From Thiotrichaceae bacterium (lineage in GTDB: Bacteria > Pseudomonadota > Gammaproteobacteria > SZUA-140): a stretch of DNA of 64,000 bases. Below, piece after piece: positions 1 to 8,035 of this stretch (position 1 is its first letter; each line of letters starts with the position of its first letter). The DNA lies in contig NVTY02000061.1 in assembly GCA_002401765.2 (NCBI GenBank), positions 1-64,000 on the forward strand, read 5' to 3'. The notes beneath the pieces were generated by a model, which was not told the DNA's origin, did no database searches, and saw only the letters and a program-made list of their open reading frames with translations. A program made the translations under genes and the position numbers.

Positions 1-120
1 ATTGTGGTTGCACGAAACGCGCAACACATAGGGGCATGGCAAACGGAGTATGCCTCACAATTGGCTGTGAACTATATGTGCGGCGCTGGGTGCGGGACGG
101 AATTAATGCGCGGAAGGTAG
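1..120 (+). CDS. Possible 3' end of an unrecognised gene (partial, cut by left edge)
   Basis: Frame 1 is open from the first base to a TAG at 118-120 and would give about 39 C-terminal residues, including the stretch NYMCGAGCGTELM. I recognise no family. It lies just upstream of and on the same strand as the element genes that follow, so it may be the end of another element gene. An open frame this short can occur by chance, so the call is weak. Confidence 0.3.
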   Translation: MVVARNAQHIGAWQTEYASQLAVNYMCGAGCGTELMRGR

Positions 121-163
121 GCGTATAACAAAGTAATATCACGACTCCGCGAGGAATTGCACC

Positions 164-505
164 ATGTTTGACCCTGCAATATTAAAATACATGACTACGG
201 CACAGAGGCGCCACATCTCCATGCTTGGCGTACAAGCTAAAGAAATCGAGCGCATAGCACGAGGCCCGCAGATTTACTCGGTCATCCCCAGGGGATTACA
301 GATCGCGCACCTCATCATTGATCTACGATACGACATGACGCGCTATCACCACACCCTGCTATTTCAGGCGGGCAGATACCACAATCGATTCCGCCGCGTC
401 GTCAACAATCAAAAACAAAACGGCCTCATCTGCTGGAGTGACGCCGCCAGAGAGGACGAAAAATTCATTATCCCCATTCGAAAAGACATGCTCCAGGAGC
501 ACTAA
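164..505 (+). CDS. Hypothetical protein of the integrated element, 113 aa
   Basis: I do not recognise this protein. It is basic, rich in Arg and His, and has no signal peptide or membrane segment. The ATG at 164 follows a GAGG at 151-154 with nine-base spacing, a good ribosome binding site. Its TAA shares one base with the ATG of the excisionase gene, so the two are probably translationally coupled. The position directly before xis-int suggests an element or phage gene, possibly regulatory, but nothing in the protein shows a function. Confidence 0.6.
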   Translation: MFDPAILKYMTTAQRRHISMLGVQAKEIERIARGPQIYSVIPRGLQIAHLIIDLRYDMTRYHHTLLFQAGRYHNRFRRVVNNQKQNGLICWSDAAREDEKFIIPIRKDMLQEH

Positions 506-774
506 TGCAAAAGTTAATCACGCTCAAAGAGTGGGATGAGCGGCATTTTAACCCAGCCCACAGCACCCGCACGCTGAGAACATGGGCAAAAGATGGCAAA
601 ATTCAGCCAAAACCGCAGCTTATCGGGCGAGAATACAGAGTGATGGAGGACGCCGTTTACGTCCCCACCCTGCGCCCACTTCGCATTCCGCCTATCACCG
701 TGATAGAGTCACAGGATTCCGTAGTCAATGAAATCATCCTCAGTGGGCAGACCAAGAACCAGCGGCAGGCGTGA
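505..774 (+). CDS. xis: Lambda Xis-like excisionase, 89 aa
   Basis: This is a putative recombination directionality factor that would bend att DNA and steer the neighbouring integrase toward excision. The first 50 residues match the layout of phage lambda Xis as I remember it: ITLKEWDERH, then a TLRTWAKDGKI helix region, then a GREY turn followed by an AVYV segment (lambda has LTLQEWNAR, TVRRWVRE and GREY at the same places). The family is a small winged-helix DNA-binding protein. The start codon overlaps the stop of the upstream gene, and the end overlaps the integrase by 47 bases, as in lambda where xis and int also overlap. The C-terminal 35 residues match nothing I know. Confidence 0.85.
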   Translation: MQKLITLKEWDERHFNPAHSTRTLRTWAKDGKIQPKPQLIGREYRVMEDAVYVPTLRPLRIPPITVIESQDSVVNEIILSGQTKNQRQA

Positions 775-1966
775 CCTGCCCGACAACCTAACCCCGCGCA
801 CGCGTAAAAGCGGCGGGCAAACTACTGTCTACTGGTATTACAGAGACCCGCGAGACGGCAAAGAAAAGTCACTAAAATGCCCCAATGATCGTACCACGGC
901 GATCCGACGCGCTAAGGAAGCCAACTCAATTATCGCGCGCGAAATGGCCGGCCAGGTCGTCATCCAAATCACCACTCCCGCAGCATCAACGCAAAAATCC
1001 AACAGCACACCCTTTAACATCTTCGCCGTCCACTGCCTCACACTAGCCCAAAAACGAGGCCTCGCTGATAACACCATGCGGTCGCGCAAAAGCCACACCA
1101 ACGCTGCCGCTAACTGGTTCGCGGATCGCCCGATCCACGAAATTGACATCGCAGATATCAACCAACTGTTAAAGCACTACACCGATCAAGGCAAAAACCG
1201 CACCGCCAAAGCCATTCGCTCACTACTATGCGATATCTGGGACGAGGCCCCACGTGACGGCGTACTACCCACTAATCATGGCAATCCCGCACGAATGACC
1301 CGCAACATCAGCGCCAAAGTCAACCGCGCCCGACTCACCCTCGAAACATTCAGCGAAATCCTGCACCAGGCCGAATCGCTCGCCAGCAAACGCGGCGAAT
1401 GGATAGCAAACAGCCTACTGCTCGCACTCATCACAGGACAACGCCGCGAAGATATCACCATCGCACAATTCCGCAAAGGCCAAGACTGGCAGCCCGCATG
1501 GGAAGCCCACCAGCTAAGCAATAAACACAATATCCACCCGTACCCATTCATCAAAGATGATCATTTTTGGATAGTACAGCAAAAAACCGGCGCGCTGGTT
1601 AGCATCCCTCTCAACCTAAAAATGGACGCCATTAACCTCAGCGTTGGCGACGTAATCGAGCGCTGCAGATCCGACATCGCCACCCGCCACATCATCCACC
1701 ACACAAAACCCTTCGGCCAAGCGCCCAAAGGCAGCCCAGCACATAAAGACAGCATCAGCCGCGCATTCAAGGAGGCCAGAAACTTAACAAACTTAAAATG
1801 GCCAGGCAAAACCCCGCCCACCTACCATGAAATTCGCTCACTTTCCGAGCGGCTATACAGCGCACAAGGGATCGACACTCAAGCACTATTAGGGCATAAA
1901 AACGCCAGCATGACCGCCGTCTACAACGACTCTAGGCAAGCGGAATGGGGCATCGTGACGGTATAA
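728..1966 (+). CDS. int: Lambda-type tyrosine integrase, 412 aa
   Basis: This is a site-specific tyrosine recombinase expected to integrate and excise the element. The N-terminus (about residues 6-50) resembles the lambda Int arm-binding domain, with GRPRTSGRRDLPDNL followed by YYRDPRDGKE. A core-binding domain spans about 95-195 and the catalytic domain about 210-412. The catalytic set is visible: R239 in TGQRRED, H367 and R370 in HEIRSLS, H390 in LLGHK and nucleophile Y399 in AVYNDS. All are present, so the enzyme looks intact. The ATG at 728 has only a weak AGGA upstream; the GTG at 743 would align better with lambda Int and is a credible alternative. Chromosomal genes begin 2 kb downstream, so an att site should lie to the right. 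Confidence 0.95.
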   Translation: MKSSSVGRPRTSGRRDLPDNLTPRTRKSGGQTTVYWYYRDPRDGKEKSLKCPNDRTTAIRRAKEANSIIAREMAGQVVIQITTPAASTQKSNSTPFNIFAVHCLTLAQKRGLADNTMRSRKSHTNAAANWFADRPIHEIDIADINQLLKHYTDQGKNRTAKAIRSLLCDIWDEAPRDGVLPTNHGNPARMTRNISAKVNRARLTLETFSEILHQAESLASKRGEWIANSLLLALITGQRREDITIAQFRKGQDWQPAWEAHQLSNKHNIHPYPFIKDDHFWIVQQKTGALVSIPLNLKMDAINLSVGDVIERCRSDIATRHIIHHTKPFGQAPKGSPAHKDSISRAFKEARNLTNLKWPGKTPPTYHEIRSLSERLYSAQGIDTQALLGHKNASMTAVYNDSRQAEWGIVTV

Positions 1967-2005
1967 TACGATTCAAAACATGTTAATTTATCGTAAAATA
2001 TAAAC

Positions 2006-2034
2006 TTGACATATACGACGCATAGTCGTATATT
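2006..2034 (+). promoter_or_regulatory. Near-consensus sigma-70 promoter
   Basis: TTGACA at 2006-2011, a 17-base spacer and TATATT at 2029-2034 form an almost ideal housekeeping promoter on the plus strand. The first downstream start codon is the ATG at 2100, so it should drive the small-gene module 2100-3688. The spacer is occupied by a palindrome, which implies repression. Confidence 0.7.
2011..2033. promoter_or_regulatory. 23-bp palindrome inside the promoter, probable operator
   Basis: ATATACGAC (2011-2019) and GTCGTATAT (2025-2033) are perfect 9-base inverted arms around GCATA. The site fills the spacer and overlaps the -10 element, so a dimeric repressor bound here would block RNA polymerase. 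The HTH-like protein at 3422-3688, in the transcription unit controlled by this promoter, is one candidate repressor. That link is inference. Confidence 0.6.
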
Positions 2035-2099
2035 AATTGCATGGACCACAGGATTAACCCGAGGCCAAACAAACCTTCACAGGTTCGAGGATTTTCAAA

Positions 2100-2717
2100 A
2101 TGAGCAAAACAACAATCACAACAGCACGCACAGGTAACGATGTCAATATAGACTTTGCCACCAAAAAAGTGACCATACCAGTTGCAAACCATGATGACAC
2201 GCTAAGCTGCCAACGGGCATACCCAGCAAGCAAAGGCCATACAGACCACGAGCAATGGCCGCAAAATGGGACGCACTATATAACATTAAAAAAGACAATT
2301 ATCGCTCTAACAGAGGATCAGGCAAATAAGTTCAATGACGCGATCAGCGAATATATCAAGCTAAAGCTTATATCAGATCAACGAGCCCTTGATGCAATAA
2401 TTCCCGGCCTGTCTCTATTGCAAAAAGCAAGCAATGATCTGGATAATTATCACTACAAATTTAATAAAGCGACGGAAGATGAGCATAACGACGGCGTCAA
2501 TATGCCAGCTCACCCCGGCAACTCACTAAGCGAGTTGTGCAAAGAGTACCCGACGGCAGCACTGTATCTAAAGGCCGAGTCTTACAGCTTTGCATCTCAC
2601 TCAAGCAAGGCATCAGCAGGCGACAAAGCCAAAAAGCTACTCGCATCAGGCGGCGGCATTACTGAGGCGGAGTCGATACTTGATAACTGGCTGCCCGAGA
2701 GTGCAATCTGGAATTAA
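2100..2717 (+). CDS. Hypothetical protein, first gene of the small-gene module, 205 aa
   Basis: I recognise no family. The protein is soluble and polar, with a Thr-rich N-terminus, no signal peptide and no membrane segment. A GAGG at 2088-2091 sits nine bases before the ATG, and the strong promoter at 2006-2034 lies 66 bases upstream, so it is very probably expressed. Its codon use is more AT-rich than the integrase beside it, which hints at a separate origin. It is followed by a GC-rich hairpin and then by further short genes on the same strand. It could be a phage accessory or regulatory protein; nothing decides this. Confidence 0.7.
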   Translation: MSKTTITTARTGNDVNIDFATKKVTIPVANHDDTLSCQRAYPASKGHTDHEQWPQNGTHYITLKKTIIALTEDQANKFNDAISEYIKLKLISDQRALDAIIPGLSLLQKASNDLDNYHYKFNKATEDEHNDGVNMPAHPGNSLSELCKEYPTAALYLKAESYSFASHSSKASAGDKAKKLLASGGGITEAESILDNWLPESAIWN

Positions 2718-2722
2718 CAAAA

Positions 2723-2741
2723 AAGGGGCGCAAGCCCCCTT
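2723..2741 (+). terminator. GC-rich hairpin after the 2100-2717 gene
   Basis: GGGGC (2725-2729), a GCAA tetraloop and GCCCC (2734-2738) form a stable hairpin six bases after the stop. No good U-tract follows on the plus strand (the bases are CTTCTC), so it may be a weak terminator, a pause or an mRNA-stabilising hairpin rather than a full stop. Confidence 0.35.
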
Positions 2742-2858
2742 CTCAGCTAACATTTGACAGTTTCAATCCACGCCCGCATTGCGAGCGCCAACACACTATC
2801 CAAGCTGCAAATATTTAAATCCAACGCGCCTAAGCGCGACAAACAAAGGATACATAAA

Positions 2859-3116
2859 ATGCACCATCAAATCAAAATTAATAAAGCCCAACGCTTAGCT
2901 CCAAAGCTCCCTAAGGCAAGCGCTGAGATATGGAGATCAATCCCAGCAAAGCTGCACTCCCAACTTACCAGCAAGCAACTTGCCCTCGTTGTAGAGGTGC
3001 TAGACAGCCACTGGCACAAGGCGGCAAACCACACCACTAATGAGATCATAGCCGAGGGATATGTGTGGTCCAACAAACATCAAGCACTACTTGACATCAC
3101 CTACCCACAACACTGA
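2859..3116 (+). CDS. Hypothetical protein, 85 aa
   Basis: I do not recognise it. The frame is open from further upstream, but I chose the ATG at 2859 because AAAGGA at 2845-2850 gives a good ribosome binding site eight bases away; the upstream ATG at 2754 has none. The protein has a basic N-terminus (KINKAQRLAPKLPK) and a middle LTSKQLALVVEVLDSHW segment that looks helical. It is the second gene of the module, eight bases before the next. Confidence 0.6.
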   Translation: MHHQIKINKAQRLAPKLPKASAEIWRSIPAKLHSQLTSKQLALVVEVLDSHWHKAANHTTNEIIAEGYVWSNKHQALLDITYPQH

Positions 3117-3123
3117 GTTTAAC

Positions 3124-3432
3124 ATGGCCCAACACATATCAATCACACAACTACTCCGCAAAAACTACAGCTGTGCAGAAAAAAAAGAGCTGGCGCTGAA
3201 CTGGGTCGATGCTTGGCAGCTTGATCAAAGCAAGTGCATTACCCGACTGGGAATTGCCGTTAAAAACAACGACTTTGACGAGCAATGCATCGCAGTCGGA
3301 CAATTAAAAGAGCTGTCACTAAAACGATTCAGCGCACTCCCAAACGTAATCGACGCCGCCTTTGAGGCGGAAAATATAGCCCGAAAATTTAAAGCTAAGC
3401 GCGATGAGTATTTAAAAAGCAATGACAAATAA
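3124..3432 (+). CDS. Hypothetical protein, 102 aa
   Basis: I do not recognise it. It is predicted to be mostly helical, with Cys at three places and a charged C-terminus. I chose the ATG at 3124 because the longer frame would overlap the preceding gene by 56 bases; no strong ribosome binding site is visible, so translation may be coupled to the gene ending at 3116. Its last 11 bases overlap the next gene, which supports one transcription unit. Confidence 0.58.
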   Translation: MAQHISITQLLRKNYSCAEKKELALNWVDAWQLDQSKCITRLGIAVKNNDFDEQCIAVGQLKELSLKRFSALPNVIDAAFEAENIARKFKAKRDEYLKSNDK

Positions 3433-3688
3433 AGCAACTCAAACACGCGAGGCACTAAACCTTACGTCACGCCAGGCTGGCGAACTATTTACTGGCCATC
3501 TTGGACAAAACGCATACGATACCTGGTCCCGCTGGGAGCGCACAGGCAACTGGCCCGAACCAGTCAACCAGATGCTTAAGATAACACTTACGCTAATCAT
3601 GGCCAGAGATTTAAAAACAAAAGGCGCAAGTGGCGCGCTAGATTTAGTCATAAAAATGCTGCAGGGTGATAAAAATACCTGCAAATAA
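3422..3688 (+). CDS. Small HTH-like protein, possible repressor, 88 aa
   Basis: The segment LTSRQAGELF...YDTWSRWERTGNWPEPV has the spacing of phage Cro/XRE-type helix-turn-helix proteins, in which a first helix with R-Q-A is followed by a recognition helix ending in W-x-R-W-E. This is pattern recognition, not a search result. It is the last gene of the module and overlaps its predecessor by 11 bases. If it is a repressor, the palindrome at 2011-2033 is the obvious target, giving autoregulation of the whole unit. The C-terminal half is unrecognised. Confidence 0.6.
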   Translation: MTNKATQTREALNLTSRQAGELFTGHLGQNAYDTWSRWERTGNWPEPVNQMLKITLTLIMARDLKTKGASGALDLVIKMLQGDKNTCK

Positions 3689-3704
3689 CACTCAACCAAC
3701 AAAC

Positions 3705-3737
3705 GTTTCGGAAAAGTTTCGGAACTTTTACGGAAAT
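3705..3737. repeat. Three tandem 11-bp direct repeats near the element end
   Basis: GTTTCGGAAAA (3705-3715), GTTTCGGAACT (3716-3726) and TTTACGGAAAT (3727-3737) repeat with an 11-base period, about one helical turn, so a protein would contact one DNA face. Such arrays are typical of Xis or integrase arm-type sites and of iterons. The position between the last element gene and the chromosome fits an att region, but I found no core duplication because the other end is outside the window. Confidence 0.6.
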
Positions 3738-3963
3738 ACAATGTAAGCCATTGATCTATATAGCTGTCGGTTTGCTGCCCATGCACACAAACAGAACTTT
3801 AACCATCTAATTGGCCTCGCATTAATCGCATAAAATTGCACGTTAAAACCATCATTACTTATGGAGTTTTACAATATTACACTATAGAATCAAAATATAT
3901 CGTGGGTATCAGTAACAGACTGGCAGATAGTTTACCTGCCATTCCACTTATGAGGTTCAAGGC

Positions 3964-4230
3964 ATGACGTCACTAATATCAGAGATAGAAAGCTTACGTA
4001 ATGCCATTGGTCAGCGTGTACGTTTTCATAATGTGATGTTTGAGATTATAGAGATTCTTGAAGATGGGCCCTCATTTGTGTTGCAAAACTGTGAGGAGCA
4101 CACCTCAATTCAGCCGGATCAACATGGCGAGGCACATCGCCGGGTCCCTCAAACGATGACACTGCCAATTTTAATGACCAGCGATGGAACGCTGGATTCT
4201 GATGGCATGGGTATCGAACTGCTGGCTTAA
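3964..4230 (+). CDS. Conserved-looking hypothetical protein, 88 aa
   Basis: I do not recognise a named family. The protein is small, acidic and soluble, with a heptad-like start (LISEIESLRNAIGQRV) and a VRFHNVMFEIIEIL segment resembling a short beta barrel strand pattern. GAGG at 3952-3955 lies eight bases before the ATG. It converges with kdsB, leaving nine bases between the stops. It is probably the first chromosomal gene beyond the element, because base composition changes before it and the lipopolysaccharide genes follow. Confidence 0.62.
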   Translation: MTSLISEIESLRNAIGQRVRFHNVMFEIIEILEDGPSFVLQNCEEHTSIQPDQHGEAHRRVPQTMTLPILMTSDGTLDSDGMGIELLA

Positions 4231-4239
4231 GCGGCTCAG

Positions 4240-5013
4240 TTATTGAGAGTCTTGCCGTTTGGCCATTATCACTTCTAGCTTGGCTAACTCTTCCTGGGTA
4301 TCAATACTCAACCCCGGGTACAAATCGGTAATCCCCACATGGATTTTATGTCCATGCCATAGCACCCGCAATTGCTCTAGTGATTCAACTGTCTCATGCG
4401 GGCAAGGTGCCCACGTGACATACTCTTTAATAAAACCGGTGCGATAGCCATAAAGTCCAACATGACTAAAGTAATCCGCCTCGGGCGCTAGTGACTCACT
4501 TGCTGGTGTGTATTCAGCGCCGGGCCATGGGATTGCAGAACGACTAAAGTAAAGTGCATAGCCATTTTTATCCATCGCCACTTTTACGCAGTGCCAGTCA
4601 AACAGTTCCGCACAATCCGTAATTGGCTCACACAACGTGGATACACTGGCGTCATTATGATTAGCAAGATTTCCAGCTGTTTGATTAATTAAAGATGCTG
4701 GCATTAAAGGCTCGTCGCCCTGTAGGTTAACGATGATTTGATCGTCACTACAAGCCAGTAACTCGACCACTTCAGCAAGGCGATCCGTCCCTGATGGGTG
4801 GCTCCCGAGCGTCATGCAGACTTCGGCACCAAATCCCTGCGCTACTTTTTGAATCCTTTCGTCATCGGTTGCAATGATGATTTTTTCAGCGTCACTCTCA
4901 AGCGCACGCTCATAGACATGCTGAATCATCGTTTTACCGGCAATTTCACACAATGGTTTGCCCGGTAAGCGCGTTGATGCATAGCGTGCCGGAATAACAA
5001 CATAAAACCCCAT
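4240..5013 (-). CDS. kdsB: 3-deoxy-manno-octulosonate cytidylyltransferase (CMP-Kdo synthetase), 257 aa
   Basis: The enzyme activates Kdo as CMP-Kdo, using CTP, for the inner core of lipopolysaccharide in the cytoplasm. The N-terminal nucleotide-binding signature IPARYASTRLPGKPL (residues 7-21), the NLQGDEPLMP segment and the FSRSAIPWPG segment are diagnostic. Length matches the family (about 250). Its ATG overlaps the stop of the upstream Trm112-like gene by one base, so the genes are co-translated. The order msbA-lpxK-small gene-kdsB parallels Escherichia coli, where ycaR sits at the same place. Confidence 0.97.
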   Translation of the reverse strand: MGFYVVIPARYASTRLPGKPLCEIAGKTMIQHVYERALESDAEKIIIATDDERIQKVAQGFGAEVCMTLGSHPSGTDRLAEVVELLACSDDQIIVNLQGDEPLMPASLINQTAGNLANHNDASVSTLCEPITDCAELFDWHCVKVAMDKNGYALYFSRSAIPWPGAEYTPASESLAPEADYFSHVGLYGYRTGFIKEYVTWAPCPHETVESLEQLRVLWHGHKIHVGITDLYPGLSIDTQEELAKLEVIMAKRQDSQ

Positions 5014-5192
5014 TAAACTTCCTCGTCGCCGGGTAGCTCTCTTGCCCCATCAACCAGCATCACTGGGATGTCGTCACGAATAGGAAAGGCAAGTCTATCT
5101 ACTTTGCAGATCAGTTCGTTGTTATCATCTTTGTAGACCAAAGGCCCTTTGCATAGTGGGCATGCAAGAATGTCGAGTAGTTTCTTATCCAT
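5013..5192 (-). CDS. ycaR: Trm112/YcaR-family small protein, 59 aa
   Basis: The frame from the ATG at 5192 to the TAA at 5013-5015 encodes [18 protein letters not shown], a middle [20 protein letters not shown] segment and an acidic tail. This is the Trm112p/UPF0434 pattern: a CPxC zinc-type knuckle (residues 11-14) and the conserved [13 protein letters not shown] block. A second CxxC is absent, with only one Cys in the second half, as in many bacterial members. In E. coli the homologue ycaR also lies directly before kdsB. Its precise role is unknown; Trm112 proteins elsewhere activate methyltransferases. The gene is short and easily missed. Confidence 0.9.
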   Translation of the reverse strand: MDKKLLDILACPLCKGPLVYKDDNNELICKVDRLAFPIRDDIPVMLVDGARELPGDEEV

Positions 5193-5207
5193 CGCAATCT
5201 CATCCTC

Positions 5208-6203
5208 TTAACGGTTAATACGATTAATGTTTTTGATTAGTCGCGCGACTAAGCGTTCTTCTGCTTTTTTTTCTGGAACCATTTCAATCGTCAATACCCA
5301 GTGCTCAGGCTTTGCAAAAGGTGCGCATTTCACCGCATCTTTCTCTGTCATGAGCAGTATCTTATCATCACCAAAGTTCAGTTCATCAATATGGTATACA
5401 TGGTGGTCCGGAAAAGGGTGTGCAATCACCTCGACACCGGCATCCTTGAGCAGATTGAAAAAATTATCTGGGTAGCCAATGCCAGCGATGGCATGAACTG
5501 TCTTGCCTTTCAACACTGACAACTCATCCCTTTTTTCTGGGTTTTGTAAATTATAAAGGGAATGCCGCCCAAGCGTCATTCGGTATTCGTTAGCCGTGAG
5601 CGGATCGCCATTGACCAGGCACAGGTCGACATTATTTAGGCGGGTAACGGGCTCACGCAACGGCCCCGCTGGCAATAATTGTCCATTACCAAATCGCCGC
5701 TGCCCATCAATAATCACAATTTCAATATCACGTCCCATGGCGTAGTGCTGTAGGCCATCATCAGCAATCACAATGTCACAATCAAAATCATTTAATAGCA
5801 TGTTAACTGCATCAGGACGATTCGGAGAAACCACCATCGGACAGTGACAACGTTGAGCCAATAACACCGCTTCATCACCCACCCGCGCAGGATTACTATC
5901 AGCCATGACCACTTGAGGCCATTCAGTCGCATCGCCCCCATATCCTCGAGAAACAATACCGGGTTTATATCCTTGGCTACGCAAGAAATTTGCCAGCCAG
6001 ATAACAAAAGGTGTTTTACCGGTGCCGCCCACCGTTATGTTGCCCACAACAATCAGTGGTGCAGAAAAATGATTAACCCTTAACCAGCCATGTTGATACA
6101 GCCAACGTCGTAGAATGACCAACAAATAAAACAACCATGATAGTGGCAACAACGGAATCATCGCTAGGCCACCGTGATACCAAATACGCTCAATTTTACT
6201 CAT
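5208..6203 (-). CDS. lpxK: Tetraacyldisaccharide 4'-kinase, 331 aa
   Basis: LpxK phosphorylates the 4' position of the lipid A disaccharide at the inner membrane, the sixth step of lipid A synthesis. A Walker A motif, GNITVGGTGKTP, lies at residues 54-65 after an N-terminal membrane-associated helix (about 15-35). GIVSRGYGG and the DDGLQH motif are the other family signatures. The ATG at 6203 is 18 bases after msbA, which supplies the flippase for the pathway product, so both are expected on one transcript. Confidence 0.96.
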   Translation of the reverse strand: MSKIERIWYHGGLAMIPLLPLSWLFYLLVILRRWLYQHGWLRVNHFSAPLIVVGNITVGGTGKTPFVIWLANFLRSQGYKPGIVSRGYGGDATEWPQVVMADSNPARVGDEAVLLAQRCHCPMVVSPNRPDAVNMLLNDFDCDIVIADDGLQHYAMGRDIEIVIIDGQRRFGNGQLLPAGPLREPVTRLNNVDLCLVNGDPLTANEYRMTLGRHSLYNLQNPEKRDELSVLKGKTVHAIAGIGYPDNFFNLLKDAGVEVIAHPFPDHHVYHIDELNFGDDKILLMTEKDAVKCAPFAKPEHWVLTIEMVPEKKAEERLVARLIKNINRINR

Positions 6204-6221
6204 TTGAAATTATCATGACAT

Positions 6222-8033
6222 TCATTCGTCAAGATTAACGGTCGGGTTTTTTTGAATAGCGGCCACTGCGGGCGCATATTGCAGATGATAGAGATTGGCA
6301 TAATAGCCATTCATTGCAAGCAGTTGAGCATGTTTACCCTGCTCAACAATCTTCCCTTCATTCATCACAATAATGATATCCGCCTTCTCAATTGTTGAGA
6401 GTCGATGAGCGATCACAAAGGTCGTTCTATTTTTCATCAGCTCTTCGAGCGCGGCCTGAATATAACGCTCAGACTCAGTATCGAGTGCCGAGGTTGCCTC
6501 ATCTAGAATAAGAATAGGCGCGTTCTTTAGTAGCGCACGCGCAATCGCCAGGCGTTGACGTTGTCCGCCAGAAAGGAGCGCGCCGTTATCACCGACCATC
6601 GTATTGAGCCCCTCTGGCAGGGTCTCAATAAACTCCATCGCATGCGCGGCGGTGGCAGCCTTAATAATCTCGCTCTCCGCACAATTTTCCAAACTACCAT
6701 AAGCAATATTACGCCCGATGGTGTCGTTGAACAGCATCACATCCTGGCCAACCAATGCGATCTGCTGACGTAGGTTTTCAAGCGTGAGTTCCCCAATCAC
6801 ATGGCCATCGACGGTGATACTACCGCTGGTGCAGTCATAGAAACGAGGCAATAGACTGGCCAATGTCGTTTTGCCACTGCCAGACTTACCCACAAAGGCG
6901 ATACTCTGCCCCGCTTCAACACGAAATGAAATATTATCAAGCACCACGCCTTTGCTCTGTTCATAGCTAAAACAGACGTTTTTGAATTCCACTGCACCGC
7001 TTATTTTCTCAAGGCGAATGGAGCCAGTATCCACTTCGGCTGCCGCATCGAGCAGGTCAAAGATACTTTTAGCCGCCGCGATACCGCGCTGAATGATGAC
7101 ATTAACAGTTGTAAGGCGCTTCACTGGCGTCAACATCATCATCATCGCGGCAAGAAATGTCATGAATGTACCGGGCGTAATGGTCTCCAGCATCGGTCCT
7201 GAGGTGGCCAGATAGATGATGGCTGCCAATGCGCAGGCAGAAATGAATTGTATGATTTGGACGCTTGAAACGCTGGTCGCAATCAGTTTCATAAACTGAC
7301 GGCGATTCCCTTCATTCACTGCCTCAAAGTGAGTCGCTTCATAAGCTTGGCCGCCAAAGGTTTTAATCACGCGATGCCCTTCTATTGCCTCTTCAGAGAC
7401 CTGTGTGACATTGCCCATAGAAGCCTGAATTCGAGTACTGATACGCCGAAAGCGCTTATTAACCAAACTGACTAGCAGAATAATCACTGGGCCGAGCACA
7501 AACATCACCAGGGAGAGCTGCCAGCTGGTATAAAACATTAATGCCAATAAAAATATAATGGTTAGAACGTCGCGAATAACAATCGTAATGGCATCCGTTG
7601 CCGCGGAGGCGACCTGCTCAACATCAAAGGTGAATTTTGAAATCAATGCGCCCGATGAACTGCCATCATAAAAACGGGTGGGCAGTGACAGTATGTGATT
7701 AAACATCTCACGGCGTAACGTCTTGACGATGTTTCGCCCAATCCAGGCCATTAAAAATGATGATACAAAAGTACCCACGCCACGGACCAGGGCAACACCG
7801 ATAAAGAGTAGCGGTAACAACGCGATCCACTCCGGATCTTTTTCGACAAAACCACCATCCAGTATCGGTTTAAGCATAGCGGCTAAGCCTGCATCGGTGG
7901 CGGCAGCGCAGATCATACCGATCACGGCTAAACTAAAGGCTAGTTTATAAGGCAATACATAGCGCAGTAGGCGACGATAGATCACGCCACCATCGCTAAT
8001 CTCTTCGGGGTTTTCGTTTTTAAGGCGACTCAA
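6222..8033 (-). CDS. msbA: Lipid A export ATP-binding/permease protein MsbA, 603 aa
   Basis: MsbA is a homodimeric ABC flippase that moves core-lipid A across the inner membrane. The N-terminal half (to about residue 330) carries the six-helix ABC exporter domain. The C-terminal nucleotide-binding domain has Walker A GKSGSGKTT, the signature LSGGQRQR, Walker B ILILDEATSALD and the H-loop AHRLST, all intact. The chain is slightly longer than E. coli MsbA (582 aa) because of a short N-terminal extension and a tail. It is preceded by exbD with a two-base gap. Confidence 0.95.
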   Translation of the reverse strand: MSRLKNENPEEISDGGVIYRRLLRYVLPYKLAFSLAVIGMICAAATDAGLAAMLKPILDGGFVEKDPEWIALLPLLFIGVALVRGVGTFVSSFLMAWIGRNIVKTLRREMFNHILSLPTRFYDGSSSGALISKFTFDVEQVASAATDAITIVIRDVLTIIFLLALMFYTSWQLSLVMFVLGPVIILLVSLVNKRFRRISTRIQASMGNVTQVSEEAIEGHRVIKTFGGQAYEATHFEAVNEGNRRQFMKLIATSVSSVQIIQFISACALAAIIYLATSGPMLETITPGTFMTFLAAMMMMLTPVKRLTTVNVIIQRGIAAAKSIFDLLDAAAEVDTGSIRLEKISGAVEFKNVCFSYEQSKGVVLDNISFRVEAGQSIAFVGKSGSGKTTLASLLPRFYDCTSGSITVDGHVIGELTLENLRQQIALVGQDVMLFNDTIGRNIAYGSLENCAESEIIKAATAAHAMEFIETLPEGLNTMVGDNGALLSGGQRQRLAIARALLKNAPILILDEATSALDTESERYIQAALEELMKNRTTFVIAHRLSTIEKADIIIVMNEGKIVEQGKHAQLLAMNGYYANLYHLQYAPAVAAIQKNPTVNLDE

Positions 8034-8035
8034 GG

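Noticed and set aside
838..1821. Minus-strand open frames within the integrase gene
   Set aside because: They lie fully inside int, have no ribosome binding sites and no recognisable motifs, and int has a complete catalytic set.
2754..2858. Upstream extension of the 2859-3116 gene
   Set aside because: The ATG at 2754 has no ribosome binding site, while the one at 2859 has AAAGGA at correct spacing.
3921..3941. Short inverted repeat TGGCAG...CTGCCA
   Set aside because: Arms are only six bases with a nine-base loop and no T-tract; chance is likely.
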